DNA of 64,000 nt from Candidatus Hadersleviella danica (GTDB taxonomy: Bacteria; Chloroflexota; Anaerolineae; Promineifilales; Promineifilaceae), in contig JADJSZ010000111.1 in NCBI GenBank assembly GCA_016711405.1, forward strand, positions 1 to 64,000, in the 5' to 3' direction. How positions within the stretch are numbered: position 1 is the first letter of the stretch; each line of letters starts with the position of its first letter. The notes under the pieces are model-generated. The model was not told the DNA's origin. It saw only the letters and a list, made by a program, of their open reading frames with translations, and searched no databases. Both the position numbers and the translations under genes were made by a program. This document shows, in pieces, positions 1 to 7,494 of this stretch.

Positions 1-9
1 AAAGAAGTA

Positions 10-1120
10 ATGTTTATACCCCGAAGTACAGAAGAACTTGAGCAAGCTGTCTTATCTGGCAACTTAGAAGAAACTGCTATTTTTGATGCTAAACGAGATT
101 TGCCCCAAGCAAGAAAAATTTGGATATAGCAATAGACATTACAGCCATGACAGTTGATGGTGGAGTTATCATTTATGGTGTTGATGAAGACGAAGACGGA
201 CGCCCAACCCTCCTTACACCTATAGATGATTTTCGCAACCAAAAAGAGCGGATTGATCAAATTGTTCGAACTTCTATCGTTGAGCCTCCCACAATATATA
301 TTGACCCAATACCCAGTTCTAAAGACCCATCAAAAGGGTATTTGGTGGTTTTTATTCCACAATCAGAACGTGCTCCTCATATGGTAATCGCAAAAAATGA
401 TTATTGTTATTATGGGAGAACCTCGAGCGGCAATGTTAAATTAACAGAAGGGCAGGTTGCTCAACTTTACCAAAGGCGTATACAGTGGGAAGTAGATAGA
501 GATAGTCTCTTAGCTCAAGAGATTTCCAAAAGTCCTTATGAAAACGTTGAAGGATTAAGCTATTTACATGTGTTTGTAAAACCAGTAGGCACACATAATG
601 GTTTTATCAAGAATGCAATGCCCCAAAATCAACCCTACCAAGCATTTTTCTCTGGTGAGTTCGCAAAAATTTCTGATATAAGGGTTTATCAAAGACAAGA
701 AAATCTTTTTCATTCCCGCCCCAAATTTTCTATTGAACCCAATGGTTACAAAATTTATTTTGGGAGCCTTCTAAGACATAAAATATCAATTGGATGTTTT
801 AATAGATGACGATGGATGGGACATTTATTTTGGGACAGATAGCGAGTGTTTGGGATTTATCCAAAGGGGTTGGCATGGAACTATACTTATGCAATGATAT
901 TGTTGTCCGTTTCTTGACACTTATAGTAAATTTTTACGAAAAAGGATCTTATTTGGGAAATTTGGACATAGGATTAGCGATAACAGGCGCAAAAGGAATA
1001 CGCGTATATCCATCAGACATTATGTTTACTCATCAAAGAGATTTGCGTACATATCCAGAAAATGTTTACAAACACACAACGAGAAAATCTTTGCATGGAA
1101 TTAAAAAGAAAATCCTGTAG
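10..1120 (+). CDS. AlbA_2 (Schlafen-like) domain protein, frameshifted
   Basis: The N-terminal part reads like the AlbA_2 putative DNA-binding domain: an acidic E..IFDAKRDLP segment followed by a hydrophobic stretch and DGGVIIYGVDED, the usual NxxGGxxxxGVxD-type core. The first 37 codons from the ATG at 10 lie in one frame and the rest of the domain in another. Adding one A to the A-run at 114-118 joins them as ARKNLDIAID. Two further shifts, near 780-787 and 885-890, are needed to reach the C-terminal part ending at 1120. The family is found in transcriptional regulators and defence-associated proteins; the role here is unknown. The segment is AT-rich and lacks the CGGCCG palindrome of the rest of the window, suggesting transfer. 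It may be a decayed gene or an intact gene hit by sequence errors. The true start could lie before the window. Confidence 0.6.
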
Positions 1121-1128
1121 GAACAACA

Positions 1129-1206
1129 ATGAGCCTCGTAAAACGTTTTGCGGATGTATTAACTAATGGTGACAGTAAGTGGATATGGCGAAAATTCTTA
1201 ACCATA
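1129..1206 (+). pseudogene. Small ORF interrupted by the IS982 element
   Basis: An ATG at 1129 opens a reading frame (starting MSLVKRFADVL) that runs to the left end of the IS element at 1207. Removing the IS and one copy of the 8-bp duplication lets the frame continue past 2138 into a Ser/Thr/Pro/His-rich stretch. I do not recognise the product. The interruption is direct sequence evidence that the IS arrived after this ORF existed, but whether the ORF was ever a gene is uncertain. Confidence 0.35.
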
Positions 1207-2129
1207 ACCTAAGTTGCTACCTTAAAAACATGGTTAAAGCTCATTGCCAGAATAAATAAGCTGACTTTGAGTTCAAAACCAACGCTGGTTACAGCATGGA
1301 TACTTTTGGGCAACAGTCGCTCAATCAAGCTTCCCGTGGTTTCTATCATTTTGCGATGTAGATGAATCCAATGGTGTTGCCAAGGCTCCCATTGGCGATT
1401 GAGATTTTTCTTGCGCAACGGACTAAATAGGATACCAGCCTCGTGCAAGACATCTTCCAGCACATAGTTGTTGTAAATTCGGTCAGCATAGACTTCTGAA
1501 CCTGACGGGATATCAAAATCAAAGAGGTCTAAACAACCTACATCACTATCAGCACCAGGAGTGAGAAAGAATTCAACAGGTTGTCCATTCTTCGTTACAA
1601 CGAGATGAATCTTCAACCCATAGAAGTAGCGCCTTTTGCTGGCGATCAGACCACGATACGCTTCTCCTTGGTAAAGGCGACAGCGGCGAATGCGGTAATT
1701 GTCACAAACAGCAACGGGAAAGGTGTCAATCGCATAGATCGCGTCGGTATTGAGATCTTTCCAATGTTCGCCAAGCAAGGCAAACAAGCTAAGGAATTTG
1801 TCTTTCACCCGATGCAAGCGTCGATTGAAGCGGCTTTTACTGAGCATGGTTGGAATATAACGTGGCTCAGCTAACAAGCTGCGAGCCGATTCTTGGTTTC
1901 CTGCGAAGAACAGCGCGGCCACGATAGCTGTTGTCATGACTTCAGCATCACTCATTTGGCATTGTGAGTCTTCGTAGTGATCAATCGCCACGAGAAAGTC
2001 GCTTACGATGACATAAATTGCTACTATTTTATCGTCCATGAGAGTCTCCTTTTGATTGTCGGATAGCACTAACAACTTTAGAGAGACTTCTCATGGATAT
2101 CAAGCTACCTTTCTAGGTAGCAACTTGGT
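1207..2129 (-). mobile_element. IS982-family insertion sequence, complete
   Basis: The element has imperfect terminal inverted repeats sharing AAGTTGCTACCT: left copy 1211-1222, right copy 2115-2126 in inverse orientation. Both ends begin ACC, as usual in this family. The 8 bp TAACCATA occur directly outside both ends, at 1199-1206 and 2130-2137, which fits a target duplication of the size known for IS982. The element is 923 bp and carries one intact transposase on the minus strand. The exact duplication implies a recent insertion. Confidence 0.85.
1209..2039 (-). CDS. IS982-family DDE transposase
   Basis: Catalyses transposition of the surrounding IS. The family signature is clear: DAEVMTTAIVAALFFAGN near the N-terminus, the motif MLSKSRFNRRLH, and a DDE catalytic set with D in YAIDTFPV, D in VYADRIYN and E in IETTGSLIERLLP. 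I chose the ATG at 2039 because AAGGAG lies seven bases upstream. A longer frame runs to 2075 but would begin upstream of that site. The length of 276 residues is normal for the family. The stop codon lies inside the left inverted repeat. No frameshift is present, so the protein is probably functional. Confidence 0.9.
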   Translation of the reverse strand: MDDKIVAIYVIVSDFLVAIDHYEDSQCQMSDAEVMTTAIVAALFFAGNQESARSLLAEPRYIPTMLSKSRFNRRLHRVKDKFLSLFALLGEHWKDLNTDAIYAIDTFPVAVCDNYRIRRCRLYQGEAYRGLIASKRRYFYGLKIHLVVTKNGQPVEFFLTPGADSDVGCLDLFDFDIPSGSEVYADRIYNNYVLEDVLHEAGILFSPLRKKNLNRQWEPWQHHWIHLHRKMIETTGSLIERLLPKSIHAVTSVGFELKVSLFILAMSFNHVFKVAT

Positions 2130-2203
2130 TAACCATAACTGTACCATCAGTGGCAAACACTTCTCAGGATCGCCCTTTTCACTTTTCACCTTTCACTTCC
2201 CCC

Positions 2204-2255
2204 CACACCCGCACCGTTTCCCCCACCCCCAACTCCGCCTGCAACCACTCCACAC
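2204..2255 (-). pseudogene. Remnant of a SARP/BTAD regulator 3' end
   Basis: This stretch closely matches 4065-4128, the C-terminal coding end of the large regulator below, in the same orientation. It encodes on the minus strand a fragment like LQAELGVG.ETVRVW. A few bases present in the intact gene are missing here. It is therefore the tail of a second, deleted copy of such a regulator, left between the IS element and the pentapeptide gene. Confidence 0.55.
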
Positions 2256-2261
2256 ATCACC

Positions 2262-2615
2262 ATGTTGTCAAACCCAGTGATTTCTGCGATTGTCAGTCGC
2301 TACGCCGCAGAGCGGGTGTTTTGCGGGGAAGAGTTGGATGCAGGTTGCCTTGATTTGCAGGGAGCCGACCTCTCAGGAGCCGATTTTTCGCAGGCATTTA
2401 TCGTGGCTGATTTTCGGGGGGCAAACCTTGAGGGGTGTCGCTTTGATGGGGCGAATGTAAAGACATGCGATTTTCGCGGGGCGAATTTGCGCCATGCCTC
2501 ATTTGTGGAAGCGGCCGTTTGCGCCGCCAAATTCGACGGAGCCGATATGGAAGAAGCCAACTTCGAGGGGGCTTTCTTCCACAGTTATGTGTTTAGCAAA
2601 GGGGAACGGCCGTAA
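2262..2615 (+). CDS. Pentapeptide-repeat protein, small
   Basis: A 117-residue protein whose central and C-terminal parts are pentapeptide repeats with the A(D/N)LxG/F pattern, e.g. LQGADLSGADFSQA, RGANLEGCRFDGANV and FDGADMEEANFEGAFF. Such repeats fold into a right-handed beta-helix. The first 30 residues are not repetitive. Family members range from DNA-gyrase protectors to proteins of unknown role, and nothing here narrows the function. There is no signal peptide. The gene contains CGGCCG near its 3' end, so it looks more like host DNA than its neighbours do. Confidence 0.8.
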   Translation: MLSNPVISAIVSRYAAERVFCGEELDAGCLDLQGADLSGADFSQAFIVADFRGANLEGCRFDGANVKTCDFRGANLRHASFVEAAVCAAKFDGADMEEANFEGAFFHSYVFSKGERP

Positions 2616-2747
2616 CCCCTCCTTAGGCGCTTGTTCTACGACCTCCACCCCTCTTATAACCTGCCCATCAAAACAAGTTTTTGATTGACCTCTTCCCGCT
2701 ATCTACTTATACTACCGTATTAAAAGGGGTGCCAGTGAGGCAAATTC

Positions 2748-3596
2748 ATGAATGATACAACAATTAACGTCAAATTGAAGGGGCGAATGTCTCCAGCGGA
2801 ACCATTGAGTTACGCCGATTTGTTCAATTTGGGGAAAAGCTCCAAAAGCAATTGACAGAATGGCTTATGCCATAGAAAAACAAGCGGGAGCTAAACGAAA
2901 GTTCGTAGAAGTTCGGCAAGATACATCCCTTGCGCTTGATAGACATCCGTGAAGGGAGTTTTGTGGCTGAACTCAACTTCATACGTCCCCCCGTTTTATT
3001 CGAGGATTATTACGACATTGCCACCGATGCAATCAAAAAAATAGTTGCAGGTTTAGAATTTTTACGCGATAGTGAAAACGGAGACTTACCAGATGGATAT
3101 GACCAAGGCGTATTAGTGGTCATGCAAGAGTTAGGTAAAGTGATAAATACAGGAATTGACTCCATTGATTTTGAGGTTAAAACAGCCAAAGAACATATTG
3201 CAAGTACCTACGACCAATACCTATACGCACGCATTTCTGAGCATATTTCTGAACCAGAAGAAAAGATAGCGGCAATTACAGGCCATTTACTCATGGCAAA
3301 TTTTGGCAAAGAAAAATATCGTTGCCATTTGTATTATGAAGAAAACAAGTATTATTCCTGCACCTTTGATGAAGATGTCGTAGATGACATAGATAATGCC
3401 ATGCGCCATATGGTAAACGCCATCGGGATTGCCACGATTCATCCTGTAGATGATGAAATCATGAAGTTTCACATCAAAAAATTATCATCTTAGATGAAAA
3501 TCATGTTAGCAACCAGCACTTGCTAGAGGCTCTGGAAGCCTATATCGAGGAACATGATACAAGTGCTAGTTTTCACGAAGCTTTGAACAAATTTTA
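2748..3596 (+). CDS. Unknown protein, about 282 residues, several frameshifts
   Basis: From the ATG at 2748 the coding sense passes through several frames. A 187-codon middle part (2930-3493) is preceded in other frames by segments reading EGANVSSGTIELRRF and IDRMAYAIEKQAGAKRKF, and followed by LDENHVSNQHLLEALEAYIEEHD. Single-base changes, mostly one extra A in A-runs near 2783, 2852 and 3483, plus one change near 2930, join them into one acidic, helix-rich protein ending at 3596. I do not recognise the family. It lies directly upstream of a RelE-like toxin, 41 bp away, so it could be related to a toxin-antitoxin locus, but it is much longer than a usual antitoxin. Confidence 0.45.
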
Positions 3597-3637
3597 GCAG
3601 GAGGTACGGCCGATTTCAGAATTGTGGGAGGGTATTG

Positions 3638-3982
3638 ATGCAGAATAAAATATTTCCCATCAATCTTGTTTTCTCGCCCGAATTCAAGAAAATGTGGCTA
3701 ATCTTGCGAAAAATATAGCATATCAAAAGTGATTTAACACCCCTGTTAGAAGATTTACAAAATGGATTAACACCCGGAGATAGAGTTCCGGGAACCCGTT
3801 ATATTATCTACAAGGAACGCATCAAAAATAGCGATTTAGGAAAAGGGAAAAGTGCTGGGTATCGGTTGATTTATCAAGTACAGAGTTACGACATCGTTAA
3901 CTTAATTACCATATATGCCAAGTCAGATCAACCCGATATAAGACCACACGAAATAGAACGCATTATTCGTGACATTATTTAG
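3638..3982 (+). CDS. RelE/HigB-like toxin, frameshifted
   Basis: The joined reading gives about 114 residues resembling RelE-superfamily mRNA-cleaving toxins: FSPEFKKNVANLAKKY at the N-terminus, then a long part in one frame with RYIIYKERIKNSD, KGKSAGYRLIYQV and LITIYAKSDQPDI. The KSAGYR(L/V)IY and YxKSDQ motifs are characteristic of one RelE-like toxin group. Three A-runs (about 3690, 3715 and 3729) must each gain one A to keep the frame. No short antitoxin ORF is evident beside it. The DNA is AT-rich, so this is probably acquired. Confidence 0.55.
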
Positions 3983-4008
3983 ATAGAGTGTAGAGATAGA
4001 GGAGATGC

Positions 4009-7000
4009 TTAACGATCCAAACGGCTGCGTTCCCCTCTATCTCTATCTCCCATCTCCCCCTCATACACCCGCACCGTCTCCCCCGCAGGCCCCACCCCCA
4101 ACTCCGCCTGCAACCGCTCCACACACCGCTGAAACACCCGCACCGCCTGCGGCCGATTCCCCAACGCCCCATGCGCCCGCATAAGCAACCGATACGCCTC
4201 CTCCCAGCAATCATCCCGCGCCACAATCTGCTCCCCCACCGCCACCACCTCCTCCCAACGGCCGCGCTCCGCCAACAAATGCCCCACCCGCTCCGCCGTC
4301 CGCAAAAACAGCGTCAAGAGCCGCTCCCGCTCCTCACTACACCACTCCTCATAGCGATACTCCTGCAAAAAATCCCCCCCATACAGGGCGATGGCCTGCT
4401 GGTACACCGTTAACGCCTGCTCGGGTTGCGCCGCCAACAGCTTATCCCCACGGCCGACCAACCCCTCAAACTCGGCCGCATCCAGCCACACATCCGCCTC
4501 CGTGCGCCAGCCATAGCGCGTCCCATCACGGCCGATAAACGCCGATGGCGCTTGCCTATCCCGCTCCGGCTCCAACACCTTGGCCAGCGTCGTATACGCA
4601 ATCTTAAAATCCCGCTCCCCCTGCTCGGGCGGCAACTCCGGCCAAAGCTGTTCCACAATCTGCTCCCGCTCCAACAACGTGTGCCGATGGGTGATGAGGA
4701 GCAAAAAGAGTTGCCGCGCCTTCTGCCGCTTCCACTCCCCCTGCGCCACCTCGGCCGTGCCCCGCCACAACCGCAAGCCCCCCAGCGTTTGCACCCGCAA
4801 CTGGTAGCCGGGGTGCGTCTCCAGATGGGCGAGGCCGAGTTGGGTCAGCAACCGCTGTGACATCTGCCCCTGTGCCCCCCCCTTGCCCCGCGCCCACAAC
4901 AGCAACGGCAACAGCGCGTGCGGGTCGGGCGGGCCGAGCAAAACAGGGCGGCGGAAGACAAATTCGTAGCCGTGCGTTTGCACCCGCCCCAGCAAATCGG
5001 CCACATCCCGCTCCAGCCGCGCCCCATCCCCCCGCCATTGCCACAGCAGAGCTTGCCACAGCCGCGTCACCGTCTCGCCATAGCTGTCGCCGCAATCGTT
5101 AAAGATGGTGCTGGCACGGCCGAGCCACGCCACGGCCGCCTCATCCTGCCTTGCCAGCGCAAAGCTAGCCCCCAACGCCAAATGTAAGCCCCCCACAATC
5201 CACTCATCCCCCGCTTGGCTGGCAATGCCAATGCCCGCCTCGGCCGTCTGCTCCGCCCGCGCCAACTCCCCCCGAAAGCCATAGCTCTGCGTCAGCCCCC
5301 AATACGCCTCCACTTTTAGGCGGGGAACCATCAGCTTTTCGCTCAGGGCGATGGCCTTCTCAAAGCAGGTTTGGGCTTGGGCATAGCCCGCCTCGTTTTT
5401 GGCCAGCAGATGGGCGTGCCCTTGGCGCATCCAGCCCACGGCCGTAATAAAGCCCGATTCGAGCGCCTCCCCCCGCGCCGTGCCCTCCTGTGCATACCCC
5501 AACGCCGCCTCTTTCTCCCCCTGAAAAGCCAAAATGAGCGACAACAACAGCGAGGTTTCCCGATGGGCACGGGGGCGCAAGATGGGTTCGGCCGCCTCCT
5601 GCGCCATTTGCGCCTCCAACAACGCTTGCGCCTCAGCCAGCCGCCCCGTGCGGAGCAACAGGCGCACGGGCAACTCCACCTCGCTCGGCCCCTCTTGGCG
5701 CAACTGCCGCGCTTGCGCTTGGTATGCTTCCGCCTCTTTGAGCTTGCCTTGGTTGAGCAGGTTTTCGGCCAAGAGGTGTAACAGGCGGGCACGGCTCTCT
5801 CTGTCCTCCACCCCATCCGCCAGCCGCAACGCCTCTTGCAACAGCTTTTCCGCTTGGCTGGGGTTAACCGTGTCGAGGTAGACCCGCGCCTGCCCGCGCA
5901 ACGCCTGCCCGAGGGCGAGCTTGTCCCCCTGCGCCTTGCTCCGCCCTTCCGCTTGCTGATACCAGCCCAACGCCTCCTCAAAACGGCTGTGCAGGCGGGC
6001 GATGTCGCCCATGTAGGTCAGCAAAATGGGCTGTTCGGCCAGCACATCGGGCGGGAGCGAGCCGAGCCAGCCCCCCAGTGTGGCCAAGCGGCCGACCCGA
6101 ATCATTTCCCGCCCCAGTTGGGCGAGCAAATCGGCCGCCTCGCCAAACGCCCGCGCCTGCAACAGGTGGTAGAGCCGCTCCTCGGTGTCCCCCCGCCGCT
6201 GGCTGATTTCGGCCGCCCGCAGGTGCGCCGCCTCTGCGTTGGCAGGTGGCAGTTGGTTGCGGAGCAAATCCCGAAACAGGTGGTGGTAGCGGCTGTGTCC
6301 ATCGGCCAAAGGCACAATAAACAGGCTGTTTTCATGCAGGTATTGCAGGATGAGGTCGCTGTCGCCCGTGCCGCGCAAGTCGTCGCAACAGTCGGCCGTT
6401 AAATCGCGCAAGACGGCCGTCAGCCGCAAAAAGTCACGCACCTCGTCGGGCTGTTGCGCCAGCACTTCTTGCGCCAAAAAGGTGAATAAATCCCCGGCCG
6501 TGCCCGCCAATTGGCTGATGGCTTGCGCCAAGGGCACATCCCCCCGCTGGAGCCGTTGCCAAATCAGGGGCAGGGCGATGGGCCACCCTTCGGTGCGCTC
6601 GGTCAGCAGGGTCACTTGCGCCTCGGTCAGGGTGATGTGGTACTGTTCGGCAAACAGTTGGGCAATTTCGGCGGCCGTGAAGGCCAACTCCTCCTGCCCA
6701 ATTTCCAGCAAATGCCCCCGCACCCGCCATGTGACCATGCTGGGCAAATCCACCCGTTGCCGGCTGACCAAAATGGGGTGCAACCAGTGCGGGGCGCGGT
6801 TGATGAACCTATCGAGCAGGCGCAAGCTGGTGGTGCTGGCGTTCAGCCGCTGGGCATCGTCGAGGACAAGGGCGAGGGGGTGGCTCAGGTGGGTGGCCAG
6901 TTCGTGGGCCAGCGCATCGGCCACGGCCGTGCCCTGCTCGTCTTCGTGCTGTGCCCACTGCTCCAGTTGGGCGAGGGGGCCACTGCCCCAGTCGGGCAGG

Positions 7001-7251
7001 TGTTCGGCCAAGCCGTGGATGAGGTGCAAAAAGAGCAAATGGGGGTCGGCATCTTCGCTGTTGAGTTGGTACCAGACGGTGGGAATCGTTTGGGCAAGGG
7101 CGGAGACGGCCGTGGTTTTGCCATACCCCGTGCCCGCCTGCACGGTGGTCACGCGGTAGCTCTCCGCCTCGCGCAAACGCGCTAGCAGGCGGGGGCGGCC
7201 CAAGGTGTGCCTGCTCGGCCGTGGCGGAATGAGTTTGGTGCGGAGAAACAT
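4009..7251 (-). CDS. MalT-like STAND ATPase regulator with SARP/BTAD C-terminus
   Basis: A 1080-residue regulator. The N-terminus is a signal-transducing ATPase: Walker A GTGYGKTT at about 40-47 and LALVLDDAQRL as Walker B at about 135-145. The middle (about 400-780) is helical TPR-like repeat. The C-terminal third starts at LRVQTLGGLRLWRG, an OmpR-type winged helix, and continues into a bacterial transcriptional activator domain (YGGDFLQEYRYEEWC, GVGPAGETVRVY). This is the AfsR/MalT-type plan in which ligand and ATP control multimeric binding at promoters. It is divergent from the glyQS gene across 243 bp. Its ATG is preceded not by a Shine-Dalgarno site but by heptamer repeats. The target genes are unknown. 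Confidence 0.88.
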   Translation of the reverse strand: MFLRTKLIPPRPSRHTLGRPRLLARLREAESYRVTTVQAGTGYGKTTAVSALAQTIPTVWYQLNSEDADPHLLFLHLIHGLAEHLPDWGSGPLAQLEQWAQHEDEQGTAVADALAHELATHLSHPLALVLDDAQRLNASTTSLRLLDRFINRAPHWLHPILVSRQRVDLPSMVTWRVRGHLLEIGQEELAFTAAEIAQLFAEQYHITLTEAQVTLLTERTEGWPIALPLIWQRLQRGDVPLAQAISQLAGTAGDLFTFLAQEVLAQQPDEVRDFLRLTAVLRDLTADCCDDLRGTGDSDLILQYLHENSLFIVPLADGHSRYHHLFRDLLRNQLPPANAEAAHLRAAEISQRRGDTEERLYHLLQARAFGEAADLLAQLGREMIRVGRLATLGGWLGSLPPDVLAEQPILLTYMGDIARLHSRFEEALGWYQQAEGRSKAQGDKLALGQALRGQARVYLDTVNPSQAEKLLQEALRLADGVEDRESRARLLHLLAENLLNQGKLKEAEAYQAQARQLRQEGPSEVELPVRLLLRTGRLAEAQALLEAQMAQEAAEPILRPRAHRETSLLLSLILAFQGEKEAALGYAQEGTARGEALESGFITAVGWMRQGHAHLLAKNEAGYAQAQTCFEKAIALSEKLMVPRLKVEAYWGLTQSYGFRGELARAEQTAEAGIGIASQAGDEWIVGGLHLALGASFALARQDEAAVAWLGRASTIFNDCGDSYGETVTRLWQALLWQWRGDGARLERDVADLLGRVQTHGYEFVFRRPVLLGPPDPHALLPLLLWARGKGGAQGQMSQRLLTQLGLAHLETHPGYQLRVQTLGGLRLWRGTAEVAQGEWKRQKARQLFLLLITHRHTLLEREQIVEQLWPELPPEQGERDFKIAYTTLAKVLEPERDRQAPSAFIGRDGTRYGWRTEADVWLDAAEFEGLVGRGDKLLAAQPEQALTVYQQAIALYGGDFLQEYRYEEWCSEERERLLTLFLRTAERVGHLLAERGRWEEVVAVGEQIVARDDCWEEAYRLLMRAHGALGNRPQAVRVFQRCVERLQAELGVGPAGETVRVYEGEMGDRDRGERSRLDR

Positions 7252-7254
7252 GGG

Positions 7255-7325
7255 GAGTGGAGAGTGCTGAGTGCTGAGTACTGAGTTGAAAGTACGAATG
7301 ACGAAGTACGAAGTACGAATGACGG
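7255..7325. repeat. Heptamer repeat arrays (GTGCTGA and GTACGAA types)
   Basis: Two period-7 arrays lie directly upstream of the regulator start: units like GTGCTGA at 7264-7284, then GTACGAA and TGACGAA at about 7291-7321. On the minus strand the first array reads CTCAGCA units and ends in CTCCCC immediately before the regulator ATG. Confidence 0.75.
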
Positions 7326-7445
7326 GATTTAGGGCTGAAACCCCAGTTCATAACAACTGGAACAGTATTCTAACCTCGCCGCCGCCAAACGCACCTTTCA
7401 GGCAGGTGGGTTTTGTAAATGTGCTAATCGCTCTTCCACGGCCGT

Positions 7446-7453
7446 GCTATAAT
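7446..7453 (+). promoter_or_regulatory. Extended -10 promoter element for glyQS
   Basis: TGCTATAAT (7446-7454) is a TG-extended -10 box 42 bases upstream of the glyQS ATG. No convincing -35 is present at 17 bases. The predicted 5' leader would consist almost entirely of the heptamer array. Confidence 0.55.
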
Positions 7454-7466
7454 TCCACACGAATCA

Positions 7467-7494
7467 CTTACCACTCACCACTAACCACTTCACA
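7467..7494 (+). repeat. Four heptamers abutting the glyQS start codon
   Basis: Four successive 7-mers (CTTACCA, CTCACCA, then CTAACCA and CTTCACA) end exactly at the base before the ATG at 7495. There is no Shine-Dalgarno sequence. Confidence 0.8.
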
